Assembly: GCA_029532625.1 (NCBI GenBank)
Contig: JARFXM010000003.1
Span: forward strand, 1,984,001 to 2,048,000
Source of the DNA: Lomentospora prolificans
Taxonomy: Eukaryota > Ascomycota > Sordariomycetes > Microascales > Microascaceae
Length of the DNA stretch: 64,000 bases
Direction: 5' to 3'
Shown in pieces: positions 13,590 to 25,181 of the stretch (the stretch's first letter is position 1; each line of letters starts with the position of its first letter). The translations under genes were made by a program, and so were the position numbers. The notes under the pieces are model-generated. The model was not told the origin of the DNA and ran no database searches. It was given only the letters and a program-made list of their open reading frames with translations.

Positions 13590-15835
13590 ATGGGCGGCAA
13601 GTCAACAGCTTGAGGCTCATCAATTTCAATATGGATAGCCTGTGCGTTTGTGTTTGGCGCGATGTACTTCGCATCAGAGCAGACGGGCGAGAGACGGAGA
13701 TGATGCATATTCTGGTTCAGCCGCGTGTTAGCGTGTTGATACAATACCTTGGTGATCTATCGTGCTTGCGATTCATGATTCACATGTGATATCGGGACTG
13801 CATGGTTTGTTGATTTGTTGAAATGTGAAGCGATCACATTTGGGAGAAGTCGTGTATTGGTCCGGGAAAGGGGCGAGATATCGTAGATGAGCCGGATTGA
13901 TGGCATCTGAGTATCACTATGGTAAAGCAAAAAGGCCTCGTCACTCCCGCCGTGACACCGCAGATGCGCCACCTTGGCCCCTTCTACCAAAAATGTTGGC
14001 GACCTACCTACCACGGCATCTCGCTGCCCTCTCACCCGCCCACACCTTATCGTCGCCTTTCTGTATTCGGATCGGAATCAAAAGATACCGGCGGGGGGTT
14101 TTCCCATGCTCCAGCTCCTCCTCTTCCTATCACACTTTTCTCACCGCAGCCTCGATTTCTTCCAACTTTAATATTCTTGGAAATTGATTACTTACTTCCC
14201 CGTGCGGATAGAGCCGGCGTGCGTGGGAAATTGGGGGGGAGGGAGTGAGAGAGCGGAGGGCCTCGCCACGACGAACAGTAAATCGGAGTAGATAGCACGC
14301 CGAGCGGGCCGACAACACGACTGGCTGCTGTTTTCTTGGAGACTGCTCCTTTGGTCTCCCCGTGCGGAGGTATACATCCCTCCTTCCTTTCATCCAACCC
14401 TCCGGCTTTTCCTTATTCGGTGTGCTATAAACACCTGCCTGGGCTGGTTGGGGGTTTGAATCTTCGGCGGTCTTGTAGGACTTGTTCTTCTTCTCTCTTT
14501 CTTCTTCACGCCCTTGCTCGCCAACACCTACTCTGGGTAATACGCCTGAGCCGCACCGATGGCTAGAGTGGGTAATGGGGCGGGAGCACGGGAGCAGGGA
14601 TAAGGCTAGTGAAGAAATAACCCAAAAAGAAGCGGGCGGAGACGGGAATATCTAGCGGCATTGCTTTGTATCGGTCAGGAGCGAAGCGAGAGCCATGAAA
14701 TGAGATGTATGTTCGGTGAGATTGGGGTGGGGACCAGCGGGGGAAGGAAGGGACTGAGATTATCGACGGGCGAATTCTGGTTCATATTCTGCAAGAAACT
14801 ACGGGATAGAGAATCTGCGGGAATGATTGCCTTAGATGGTCGCCGACCATGGGAGATCTCGGACGAACCGAGGGGCGGTGGTGGTAGATTGCAGAGATAT
14901 CCAATGGCATCTCGACCGGTGTGTAGGAAAGGCTGGTTTTGCCGCTCGCGGGAGGGGGCTGGGACATCAGGACGGGGTGATCCCGTCGAACCGTTCAGGG
15001 GCCCGGGCACCATGAAGCATCCGTCTTTATGAAGATGCAGATCCCGGCTGGAAGGATGAGTGTAAAATGATGGGAGGCATGTGATTGTGGATGAGGCGGT
15101 CGTTGATGAGATTCCTCGGATCATCGGGGTCTTTCAAACTTGGCCTGCTTAGTAGGAAGGGGCGTGCTGTTATTCTAGAGGAAACGGCGAGGACCATAAC
15201 ATGATTCTAGTTCGGTTTGAGAGAGCCCGAGAGAAAGACTTGGGCTGGTGCATGGGATTGAGCCTTACTGGAGCCTTGGTCTAACCAGCGTGAGCGTAAC
15301 AGTGGTCGTTGAGGAGCAGCTGAAGAGAAAATGATTGATCGATTCATCTGATGCCTGCTATACTAGACCTGGACCTCACAGCACAAAAAGCTGTCAAGTG
15401 AGCACTATAGGTGAAATTACCAAGACAACCGCAGAACTTTTCAACATTATTCGAGGCCAACGTCTTGCCCACGCCTGCCAACGAGTGATCTTGCTCCCAA
15501 TGAGCTATCCATGAGATTTTCAAGTACGCAGCTCATACTGCGATATTGCGTGGCGTCGGCGTCTGATTGCGAAGTAGCCAGACGGAAACCTCACTATGTT
15601 TCTGAAGACCTTTTGCCTTCCCACGTAGCCAAGGCTCCATAGAAACCATCTCACTTCTACGATTGCCCTTGCCATGCTGTGAACCTCGCGCAAAGAGCAC
15701 GCTTCCCCCGCCTATTGCAGATATGTCGCATTACTCGATGCTGAACCTAACTTACAATGATATTCCAAGCCGCCGTAATATACATTTCAATCGAACCCTG
15801 AAGCCCATGAGTCGAGCGCTGGGTTGCCGCGCCGC

Positions 15836-16749
15836 TCACCCCCAGTTGATACCAAGGAATCTCGTCTTCTTGCCAGCTGCGCTAGACGCCTTTTCGTCGT
15901 CGGCGTTCTTTATATAGATCCTCTGATGGCCTTTTACGTCCACAAAGAGATATTTGTAGTCAAAGTCTCCATCGGCGTGGTTGGGATGCCGCGTCATATG
16001 AAGGTGGGCGACGCCGGTGTTGAGCGGCCCGTCGAGCTATTGGAGGGGGGGTTTCGGTCAGATATTTCACTACTACGGGTCTGTAACAGAGATGTAGCCT
16101 TACGTAGAAGTGCATCTTTAGATGCTCGACACCATATCGGTCCTTGACTATCGTTGAACTGGGGATCATGAGTTAGCTACAGGAGGCGAGGTCTATAGGT
16201 GAGGGTGTTTCGGCGTACGCAATCGGCCGAGAGCGTTTCCATCGGTTGTAAGTCTCTTCGCCGTGGGCGAGAATCTTCTTTGGATCACCAAGTAATGACT
16301 GGCATGTTGGATCCTTCTTGATCAGGTCAACTGCGCGGCTGAAGTTTGCAACACGACTATCGGCCGAAAAGACTTCAGTGAATAAAAGATAGACCACAGC
16401 TCCCTAGAATATGGCGTCAGCTAGAACGTCTCTCATACGAGCGCGCGAGGGCCGTTTCCGGTTCCCCTAATTTAAAACGTACTGTGAGGCCAAGTCCTGC
16501 AAGAATGAACCCAAAGTTAAAGGTCTGCTGGGTGGCCCTCGCGGCCTTTTCTCCACGAGATAGATCGGACCAGGTCACCCGGCCGTCATCGTTGAACGGC
16601 GTCACAGCTCGGCGCCTGGAGGCGGTGGAAGTCGACTTGGCCGAGTTGGCTCGGGTTGCGTAGTACCGAGGCACCAGGGCGCCGAGCGATGCTGAGGTTG
16701 TGAGGACAGGCACGTGTCGAACCGCAACAGGCAGGGTTGGGAGCTTCAT
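15836..16749 (-). CDS. tim21: Mitochondrial inner membrane translocase subunit Tim21
   Basis: Tim21 belongs to the TIM23 presequence translocase; it contacts Tom22 from the intermembrane space and links the translocase to the respiratory chain. Four exons read from the minus strand at 16749-16483, 16403-16219, 16158-16104 and 16036-15836 join in perfect phase to 235 residues. Donors are GTACGT, GTACGC and GTAAGG. Residues 1-40 are rich in Arg/Ser/Thr without acidic residues, as in a matrix presequence. A single membrane span lies at about 79-98 (FNFGFILAGLGLT then GAVVYLLF). The C-terminal intermembrane-space domain carries the family pattern HGEETYNRWKRSRPIAS, HLKMHFY, GPLNTGVAHLHM, and ends at the usual FLGINWG. 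The Met at 16749 starts the presequence. The frame runs on upstream to 17031, but that part lacks family features and lies in the promoter shared with glo3. Confidence 0.94.
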
Positions 16750-17300
16750 CTTTGCGGCTGTAAAAAATGCAGGGCCATAATGCGGCTTCAAGGCGTTTCT
16801 AGGTGGCGCATCAATGTTATGTCGCCATAGAAGAAATCGAGTCCCAGAATCTACCCCGATCTCGCCTTGTAAGAACCTGAGATATCGATGAGTTTCAGCA
16901 AGGAAGTGTGTCGCGATGAGCTGAGATGAAAACTGAGGTTCGTTCCTTCTCGATCTGGTTGTGGCTATTTTCACCGCTTTCGGCAGAATCCAGGCCCAGA
17001 CTACCGAATTTGGAATAGCGCCGATTTTCATGCCACTTCACCAAAGTCAGCGTTGATCTCCTGAACTGGTTGATTAAATCCATGACAACGGCTTCCCCCT
17101 GTGTCTGGCTTCGCTCGCGACAAACCCTCGGTCCTTCCGACTACTTGTTCTTTTCGAATCCACCGACTAGTTCCCAGGCTTCTACCGCATTGCTGTTTCG
17201 CCGTTCCCCTGCGCTTTGCGATTGCCCCCCTCCGCTTCAGTATACTAATTTCGCCCCATCGCCTCCACACCCTTAACATCCGCCCCCCGGTATCGCAACC
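16750..17300. promoter_or_regulatory. Shared divergent promoter of tim21 and glo3
   Basis: 551 bases separate two start codons that point away from each other. The glo3 side (about 17200-17300) is C/T-rich, as in many fungal 5' leaders, and the glo3 start has a good context (CAACCATGG). No further element is claimed. Confidence 0.6.
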
Positions 17301-19038
17301 ATGGCTGCCCTCGCGTCCAAGCAAGAGTCTCTCAAAATATTCGAGAAGTTGAAGTCGAAGCAGGCGAACAAGGTATGTTGTGTTTTCCCTGCTATAGACT
17401 GCCAACTATGCGAACCGTCGTGGCTGACCCTCTCTCCCGCGTAGGTCTGCTTCGACTGTGGCCAGAACAACCCAACGTGGACGTCGGTCCCCTTTGGCAT
17501 TTATCTCTGCCTTGACTGCTCCTCGAATCACCGAAACCTTGGTGTTCACATTTCTTTCGTCCGATCGACCAACCTCGACCGTATGCGCCCTTCTATATGC
17601 CCCAAATGTCCCTGTGACCCCTTGCTACACGACGCTAGTGTGGAGGCTAATTTGATATGCTTTTCTAGAATGGCAATGGGATCAACTACGTCTCATGAAG
17701 GTTGGTGGCAATGAGTCGGCTACCAAGTTCTTCCAGCAGAACGGAGGTACCGCTGCGCTCAACAGCAAGGACCCCAAGACCAAATATCAATCCAGCGCCG
17801 CCACCAAGTACAAGGACGAGCTCAAGAGGAGGGCTGCCAGGGATGCCGCAGAGTATGTCCATCTCCTTGGTGCGAGGGGTCTTTGAAACGCAAATCCTAA
17901 TCACTTTTTTGCAATTTAGGTATCCCAATGAAGTTGTAATCACCGATGGCGACAGCGCGGCCAGCTCCACCCCGGCCGGTGATGCGGACGACGACTTCTT
18001 TTCGTCCTGGGATAAGCCCGCTATCAAGCGCCCGACTCCGCCGATCTCCCGAACTGCCACTCCCCCTGTAGTTGGCCGTACTGCCTCGCCTCTCTCCGTC
18101 GGTTCCAACACCTCGCGACCCTCGTCCGCGCTCGCTAAGCCCGCTTCCGACGCCAAACCCGCTGCCAGCCGCATAACGCACTCTGCCGCTCTCCGCAAGA
18201 CCGCCGGCACCGGCCCCAAGAAGGCCAACATCCTCGGTGCCAAGAAGGCGACGACGAAGCTTGGAGCGAAGAAGGTCACTGGCGATATCATCGACTTTGA
18301 CGAGGCCGAGAAGCGTGCGAAGGAGGAGGCCGAGCGCATTGAGAAGTTGGGCTATGACCCCGATGCCGAGGTCGAGGCCGAGACCACGAAGGGAGCCAAG
18401 ACTGAAGCCTCCAACGTACTCTCTCCCACGCCGGTTAGCCCCAACAGGGGCGGATTCGGGTCGACTGGTGCCCCCGCCAAAGCGAGCTCCGATGTCGAGA
18501 GATTAGGCATGGGTGTTGCCAGGCTTGGCTTCGGGCAAGTCGGCGGCAACAAGGCTGCTGCGGCCGCTGCCCCCAAGAAGGTCGGCGGCGGGTTCGGCTC
18601 TGTTGGGCCCATCAAGTCCTCCCAGGCTGGTATGTTGAGCATTTGACCCGGGAATCAGTCCCACTAAAAGTCAGACTTGTACGCTAACTCGATCCGTTAG
18701 ATGACGAGCCCGACTACGCGCGCAAGAAGTTTGGCACGCAGAAGGGCATCTCCTCCGACGAGTTCTTCGGCAAGGGCATCTACGACCCCACCCAGCAAGC
18801 CGAAGCTAAGACCCGCCTCCAAGGCTTCGAGGGTGCCACCGCCATCTCGTCCAACGCCTACTTTGGCCGCCCTGAGGCCGAGCCCCAAGAGGACTACGGT
18901 GACCTCGAGTCCGCCGCCAAGGACTTTGTACGCAAGTTCGGCATCACGGCTGCCGACGACCTTGATAACCTTACGAATGCTCTCGGCGAAGGTGCTACGA
19001 GGTTACAAGGTGCTATTCGGGCTTATCTTGGAAACTAA
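17301..19038 (+). CDS. glo3: ADP-ribosylation factor GTPase-activating protein, Glo3/ARFGAP2-3 type
   Basis: This is an ArfGAP of COPI vesicles; it stimulates GTP hydrolysis by Arf1 at the Golgi and in Golgi-to-ER transport. Five exons (17301-17372, 17445-17580, 17669-17852, 17920-18629, 18701-19038) join to 479 residues. The ArfGAP zinc finger is complete: Cys26, Cys29, Cys46 and Cys49 with the usual 2-16-2 spacing, followed by Arg54 in SSNHRNLGVH as the catalytic arginine finger. LDQWQWDQLRLMKVGGN is the typical end of the fold. The middle is a low-complexity Ala/Pro/Lys/Ser region with RLGMGVARLGFG. The C terminus holds the Glo3 motif region (GISSDEFFGKGIYD at about 383-396, then repeats of SSN-YFGR type), which separates Glo3/ARFGAP2/3 from Gcs1 and Age2. 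The gene diverges from tim21 and converges on the nitronate monooxygenase-like gene. Confidence 0.95.
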
Positions 19039-20445
19039 GTGGCTGGCGGCCCGAGGATGTTTTTTGAAGTCTCTTGGTTCGTTCGGCGAGGGAGAGGAGT
19101 TGTAATGTCTTGAGCCGTCTGTTTGCGTCCTTTTTGCAAGGTGAAAGAGTGGTGGACGCTATCCGTGTCGCCGGCTGTCCGGCTCTCCGCCGATTCCCGG
19201 GAGGCAGGCCGAGGCGCTTGCTAGCAACTTGAGAGCTCATGGCACCTACCAGAGCCTATATCTCTCAGTTATTACGATTGACGCCTCGGGACTCCTTACC
19301 CTTGATAATAGGGGCGTACGCATATTGAGTCCGGGGGGTATCGAGCGGCAGAAACGAGGCAACACGGAAACGAGGAGCGTGAATGTGGCTAAAAAGCAAG
19401 ACACTGGGTTCCGGCTCATCTATGGACATGTTTCCCTTTTCACCTTTTTTTTTTGTCCCGGTATTACATGAATAGATGCAAAGAAATGATAGTCTTCATA
19501 AAAGCGCAACTTGATGCCATCCTTTTTCCCAGGCCTAGACTATCATTTTCTTTTCAGAATCGTGTCCGTATCCCACCAAAGGATCCTTGGCAGCGCTCAG
19601 CCAGCCGAAAGGCCCCCGAGTCCCAACCCCCCGTTTGGAGCATAGCAGTAGCAAAAAAGAAGAAAGCACCTGGCTGCGCCGAGGCGGGCATCCGACGGCC
19701 CAGTTGCCTTGCCGCCCTCAAACACCTTTGAACAACGATATCCGGCGGGAAGGAGAGGGCAGAGTGAACCGGGATCACAAGTCTGAAGCCTTGCTCCCCC
19801 CCCCTTCCGAAAGACGACAATGTGGAAAGACGTCCCTTGAGGACTTGTTCCCTCAAATCCCCCCCACCGGTGCTCCTTTCTGCCTAATTATCTGCCAGCT
19901 AGGCCCGTATCAAGGTAGTGTGTTCAAAACCATAAAAAGTGGCGCGGTGCTGCCGAGTCTCCGCCGTAGCGGCATGTGCAACCTGGAACACAACACGGTG
20001 CTGTTTTTCTACCTGGGGACCCGAAACCACATCACCGCCTGGCAAAGGTCACGTCGGGAGATGTCCCGAATTATCACGTCTGCTTTGATTGCATATCGTC
20101 TTTGTATTCAAGAAACTGTTGGAAGTTATTGAATTTGATATTTTGTTTCTCCTTTCCGGATTGATGTAGGTATGTGAATATATATATACACAAGACACGC
20201 TTCGAGCATTATTCCTACACAATGCCCGGCACGCCCGTTCCCATGTGCTCTCCCTCCATGATCGTAACAGAGCCCATGTCAATTTATACAGGACATTGAT
20301 ATAAGAAAACAAGATAATAAAAAAAGAAAAACGGATCCTCGTAAAGCCATCCCCGGCTATTCCCAAATGGTGTGCTCTCGGCGATCGCCCTCGACGGGCT
20401 TAAAAGTGGTTCATTCCAATTTCTTTTTTTCCGGTTCACACCCAT
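19039..20445. other. Intergenic region between convergent glo3 and nitronate monooxygenase genes
   Basis: It must hold both 3' untranslated regions. Open frames such as 19587-20132 show no domain. A T run at 19445-19455 and an AT-rich stretch around 20170-20330 are compatible with 3' ends. I see no further gene. Confidence 0.6.
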
Positions 20446-21792
20446 TTACAGCTTGGCAACCATCTTGCTGGCCTTCTGGATCTCCTTGACAGCATCATTG
20501 ACGAACTCGTCGACGACGCCCTTGGCAGACTTGTTCTCGTTGACGACAGCAGCAGCCTTACCCATGAGGAAGGGCCTGAACTCATCGAGAACGTCGTCGA
20601 TGTCAACGTTATCAGAGGACTTGGAGATGGTGTTGGAAATGGACTTGGGGGGCTTGCCCTTGCCTGAGGAGAGGACCTCGACATCGTGCTCGAAGGGGAT
20701 GATGCCCCTGCTGGTGAGGTCGCGGATCTCGTCCTGGCGTTCCGTCTCCCACTCGTTGATGTAAGGGTTGTTGCGGACGCGCAGGGGGCGGCCGGTAAAG
20801 ATGATGGTGCGGATGTTGTCGTCGAACGAAGCGGTACGGACGGCCTCCTTGTGGGCCTTGGGGGCGCCGGCTTCGTCGGTAAGGATGAAGCGGGTGCCAA
20901 CCCAAACGGCGGAAGCGCCCATCATAAGCGCGGCAGCAAGGAGCTGGCCGTTGTGGATACCGCCCGCGGCGATGACTTGGACGGGCTTGCCGGTGAGGGG
21001 AGACTTGTGGCCCTTGACGGCGTTGACGACGGCGGGGATGAGGACGGTGGTGGGAACGTCACCGGTGTGACCGCCACCCTCACCACCCTGGGCGCAGATG
21101 ATATCGACACCAAGCTCGAGGCACTTCTTGACGTGCTTGGGGTGGCCAATCATGTTCATGTAGACGACGCCGGCCTTGTGGAGGCGTTCGACGACGGACC
21201 GGGGGGGGACACCGACGGCGGAAACAAAGAGCTTGGCGCCGGACTCGATGATAATGTCAACGAGCTCATCGAGCTTGCCGTTGGTGTAGTCACGGCTATA
21301 GTGAGGGGTTCACCTGTTAGCATCTGACCTGGGAATCTCACAGAAATGTAGCTACCCGAGAAGCGTTCGCATCCGGGGGGAAGATTCAAAAGGTAGGAAG
21401 GGGGTGGGAGCGCAAAACGTACTTGGTCTTGCGGGCGTTGCCACCAACCTGGGGAAGGAGGAGATCGACACCGAAGGGAGCGTTCTTGTCGGTAAGATGC
21501 TCCTTGAGCTCGGCAATCTGCTCACGGAGCATGTTGGGGGTATAGCCAACACCACCGATGACACCGAGACCGCCGGCGTTGGTGACGGCGGCAGCAAGCT
21601 TAGGACCAGCGGCGACGTTCATGCCGGCGAGGAGGACGGGGTGCTTGATACCGAAGAGCTCGGTGGCGGGGGTGCGGATCTGCTCTGTAAGATGGGGGGG
21701 GAAGCCCTAGGTTAGCTGTCGTAAACATGTCGAGGAGAAACATGGGTGATTAACGGCGTTAACAGAATGGTTGACGTACGAGGAGAGGCCAT
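20446..21792 (-). CDS. Nitronate monooxygenase / 2-nitropropane dioxygenase family flavoprotein
   Basis: An FMN enzyme predicted to oxidise alkyl nitronates such as propionate 3-nitronate to carbonyl compounds and nitrite; cytosolic, with no targeting signal seen. Three exons on the minus strand (21792-21780, 21684-21423, 21295-20446) give 374 residues. The first exon is only 13 bases (MASP plus one base). It is supported by a GTACGT donor, a TTACAG acceptor with a GCTAAC branch point, and exact phase. The TIM-barrel start is PVLLAGMNVAAGPKLAAAV and GGLGVIGG. GGEGGGHTGD places the family's catalytic His at residue 168. AAGGIHNGQLLAAAL and GASAVWVGTRF form the FMN phosphate-binding part. The roughly 100-residue C-terminal tail, with a charged Ser/Lys-rich stretch, is usual for fungal members. 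The exact substrate is inferred from the family; FabK-like relatives share the fold. Confidence 0.92.
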
Positions 21793-22196
21793 TGTGGACG
21801 GTTGTTTCAGGGTTGATTAACGTCGAGGGGGGAAGGTTCTAGGAGGCGGATGGTTCCAGTCAAGGGTGGTGGGAAAAAGGATGACTCGAGGGAAAATGCG
21901 AGGGCTTCACGAGATTGATAAAGTGTTCGACACGAGGAGAGTAGAAGGAATAGGAAGAAGAATTCGGAGCTTGTGAAGAGCGAAAATAAAGAAGGAAAAG
22001 GGAAGACGGCCAAGGCAAGCTCGCGAGGGGAGGGCACGATGTTTTTTACATGTGCTCGTTTCTCGCAGGCGGCGGAGGCAAGGTGGGACTGGGCAGCCCA
22101 GAATTGGAGAAGCGCAGGGGTGTTTGGAGGCTGAAGGCACGAAACCTTGCAAGTTGCCGAGGTTCACGCTTGGCTCTGGACGGTTGTTGCATTCAT

Positions 22197-22229
22197 CTGA
22201 GCTCGTCTGGGCTCGTCTGGGCTCGTCTG
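22197..22229. repeat. Tandem decamer (GGCTCGTCTG-like) x3
   Basis: Three consecutive copies of a TGRGCTCGTC-type decamer lie about 400 bases upstream of the nitronate monooxygenase start. They could be repeated factor-binding sites or simple slippage. Confidence 0.85.
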
Positions 22230-23054
22230 CTCCGCGCACCACTCCAAGAAGAGGGTCGTGTTTAGCCCTTCTGGGATTAGCGTCTCATGGGCCTGCCCAT
22301 CCGGAATCCGGGGAACACGCTGAAGGGGGGAGACGAGTCGGACGAGGCGGGCAGTGGGCGAAAAGTTACCGAGGAAGAGACTCGTTGCCAAGACACTTCG
22401 AAGCCCAATTTTGGGCCAACTTTCGGCAGAGGCTCGCGTCACGGGAGATGCTGACCGACCTGATGCAAATGGATCTCGGATGATTACGTATGCATTTTTT
22501 TTTTTTTGGGCTTCAGAGTTCAATGCGACGTCGCTTCGTGGTTTCTCGTCTCGAAAGATCAATATAGTAGTCGTCCCTCGTCCATGAACTAGTCGAGCAA
22601 TATTATAATAATAGGAGAACTCTCGCACTTCTTTCGGCCCTACTTCTTCTGTCGCCCACTCCCACTCTGTTGACCAGTTTTCTTCCAAACCGAATTGATC
22701 AATCCCTAACTCCCCGTTCTGCCACAACCGAGCTAATAGTTTACTATATCAACGAGCTTCCACACCTTTCGGTATTACACAGCCAGCAGCCTCCTTAGCC
22801 CGTCCGGACTCCCGTTGCAAATGCCGCGTCCCGATAACAGGCCATGTCCCATCTCCCCAGCCTCGTTGATCTATCCTATGTTCAGCACTCCAGGAATACT
22901 TATTCATTACCCCATACCCCATCTCTGTCTGTAGTGGTTCATGAATGGATCAATCATGGCTTCGGCTGCCGACATTAACACTTGTGGTGCTGTCTCCAGG
23001 AGAAAAGAAACAAAGCGTGCGAAAGGCCAGCACAAAGCCTAATCATAGTCGTAG

Positions 23055-23140
23055 ACTTTATTTTTATTTTTATTTCTTTATTCTTATTTTCTATTTTATT
23101 TTTATTTATTTTTATTCTTATTTTTTTCTTTTTCTTTTTT
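23055..23140. repeat. T-rich low-complexity tract (TTTTTA/TTTTTC repeats)
   Basis: About 85 bases are built almost only of T and A with scattered C, in the upstream region of the folate gene. Overlapping frames of Phe/Tyr/Ile or Lys/Asn come from this composition. Confidence 0.95.
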
Positions 23141-23514
23141 TTCTCCCAGAGTTCCCACCTTGCCAAATTTAGACGCACACCGTCCGTGTACTTAGGAGCA
23201 CGATTGACCAAGCAATTTCTCCCCTCTCAGCCTTGTAACCAATTGAGAAAAAAAAAAAGTTCTTGGCCACTTAAGGATGTAGCTTCAGAGATATCTCACG
23301 CGAATCCATGCGACAGATTCGCAAACACAATGATCTAATAGTCAGAGTGTTATCCTTGTCTATAACGCATTTGATGGAGTGATATTTCTGAATACCCGCT
23401 TCCATTTCCCCCCCTCCTCTTCCAAGGTGTTGGCAATAGGATACTTAGCCGATAATCATAATCCAGACCAAGGGCTCGCTACGGTGGCGAAACCCCTTTT
23501 AACCTCATCTCATC

Positions 23515-25181
23515 ATGAGATCTTCAGCCCTCGCCCTCAGGCACTCGCCTTTGACGCGGCTCATCCCAACTTCGGCTCGTTCGTTCTTGACCACACGGCC
23601 GACACCAACCCCTCACACCACCGGTGCGCAACGAAAACTGCGTGCGAGCCATGGCCGTTTCGCCGCTGATCCGCGCCACACGGGCCTAACGACACGCTCG
23701 TATGCTTGCTGTGGCGGTGGTTGCGGGCCTTCCAAGCCCCTCAAGAACATGAAAAGGAAAGCTTACATTGCCCTGGGGAGTAACGTCGGCGATAGGATTG
23801 CCATGATCGAGGAGGCGTGCAGGGAGATGGACCGTCGCGGCATTCGCGTGACCAAGACGAGCAGCTTATGGGAGACCGATGCCATGTACCTCGTCGATCA
23901 GGACAAGTTTATCAACGGAGCCTGCGAGGTTGAGACCGATCTGGAACCTCTGGCTCTGCTTGACGAGCTTCAGAGCATAGAAAAGCACCTTGGCCGCGAA
24001 AAGACCGTCGACAAGGGTCCTCGGAATATCGACCTCGATATCCTACTTTATCACAACCAAAAAATTCAGCACGAGCGCCTCTGGATCCCTCACGCTGGCA
24101 TCCTCGAGCGCGAGTTCGTTCTGCGGCCTCTTGCCGAGTAGGTCCTTCATAGTTTGCTTTAAACGCAGAGCGTGGCCACGCTAACCTTTTGCACAGACTC
24201 ATCCCTGGCCAGCCCATCGACCACGCCCGTCCCTGGAAGTTCACTCAGGACTATCTCAATGACCTCCCCCCATCCAACCCTCCTCTCTCTCCTCTAACTC
24301 CCCTGTCCGCTTCGCTCTCACCCATCGCCTCCCTCAACCCCAGCCGCCCCACTCATGTCATGTCCATCCTCAACATCACCCCGGATTCCTTCTCCGACGG
24401 CGGCATCAACTCCCCCGAGAACCTCGTCGAGACTCTCGCTAATCACGCCCGCTCCGGTGCTACCATGATCGACATCGGCGGCCAGTCCACCTCCCCCGGT
24501 ACCCCCGAGGCGTCCCTCGAGGAGGAGCTTGGCCGAGTCATCCCCATCATCCGACTAATCCGGACAATCCCTGCGACGGCTCATATGACCATCAGCGTCG
24601 ACACCTACCGCGCCGCCGTCGCTGAGCAGGCCGTCGCTGTCGGTGCCGACATCATCAACGACGTTTCCGCAGGCCTCCTCGACGAGGACATGCTTCCCAC
24701 CATGGCCCGTCTGGGCAAGTCCGTCTGCCTCATGCACATGCGAGGCACTCCTCAAAACATGACCCGCCTCACCGATTACTCCCCCGCCGGCCTCATTCCA
24801 ACTGTCGCCGCCGAGCTCCTCGCTAGGGTTGATGCCGCACAACAGGCTGGCGTCCGGCGTTGGCGCATTATTCTCGACCCCGGCATTGGCTTCGCAAAGG
24901 ACGCAGAGCAGAACCTCGAGATTTTGCGTCGTCTCGACGATTTGCGTCGCTGGCCCGGCCTCGAGGGTCTCCCTTGGCTAGTCGGCTCTAGCCGCAAGGG
25001 GTTCATCGGCAGGATCACTGGTGTCACAGAACCCCGCGAGCGGGTCTGGGGTACCGCAGCAACGGTGGCTGCCGCTGTACAAGGTGGCGCCGATATCGTC
25101 AGAGTGCATGATGTAGGGGAGATGAGTCAGGTCGTCAAGATGTCCGATGCCATCTGGCGTGGAAGAACACAAATGCTATAA
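23515..25181 (+). CDS. Bifunctional folate synthesis protein: HPPK-DHPS
   Basis: The protein carries 6-hydroxymethyl-7,8-dihydropterin pyrophosphokinase and dihydropteroate synthase, consecutive steps of folate synthesis. Two exons (23515-24137, 24197-25181) join as GA+A (Glu208) to 535 residues. Residues 1-55 are Arg/Ser/Thr-rich and nearly free of acidic residues, suggesting mitochondrial import. HPPK begins at about 80 with KRKAYIALGSNVGDR and has the signature VDKGPRNIDLDILLY; Asp173 and Asp175 bind Mg2+. DHPS begins at about 259 with SILNITPDSFSDGG, then DIGGQSTSPGT, SVDTYRAAVAEQA, INDVSAG, LMHMRGTPQNM, LDPGIGFAKD and VGSSRKGFIGR. Yeast-type Fol1 is trifunctional with an N-terminal dihydroneopterin aldolase; that domain is absent here and must be encoded elsewhere. 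DHPS is the sulfonamide target; I do not infer resistance from the STSPGT loop. No gene symbol is given because FOL1 usually denotes the trifunctional form. Confidence 0.95.

Larger units (their letters stand above)
811..15835. other. 15-kb gene-free region with low-complexity tracts
   Basis: No reading frame here shows a recognisable domain, and no set of frames joins through good splice sites into one. The longest open frames (for example 9851-10558 minus and 2487-3101 plus) are compositionally biased or run through poly-Lys/poly-Gln low-complexity sequence. By eye the base composition is mixed rather than strongly AT-rich, unlike a typical RIP-burned repeat block. The stretch contains poly-A/poly-T runs, a GA microsatellite, a pyrimidine-to-purine switch and one short perfect hairpin, listed separately. 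The minus-strand 60-codon frame at 837-1019 adjoins the Tc1 relic, but I could not match it to the transposase N terminus. Unlisted non-coding RNAs or very old repeats cannot be excluded. Confidence 0.6.
21793..23514. promoter_or_regulatory. Divergent intergenic region between nitronate monooxygenase and folate genes
   Basis: 1.7 kb lie between two start codons pointing apart. It holds a 10-base tandem repeat at 22197-22229, a T run at 22495-22507 and an AT-rich tract at 23055-23140. No coding frame with a recognisable domain was seen. Confidence 0.6.

Noticed and set aside
16750..17031. N-terminal extension of the tim21 frame
   Set aside because: It lies in the promoter shared with glo3; the Tim21 presequence starts naturally at the Met at 16749.
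17702..18646. 314-codon open frame inside glo3
   Set aside because: It runs through an intron in the wrong frame and only joins the true frame in exon 4; the spliced ArfGAP model accounts for it.
20686..21327. 213-codon plus-strand frame opposite the nitronate monooxygenase-like gene
   Set aside because: Antisense shadow of a GC-rich coding sequence with no domain of its own.
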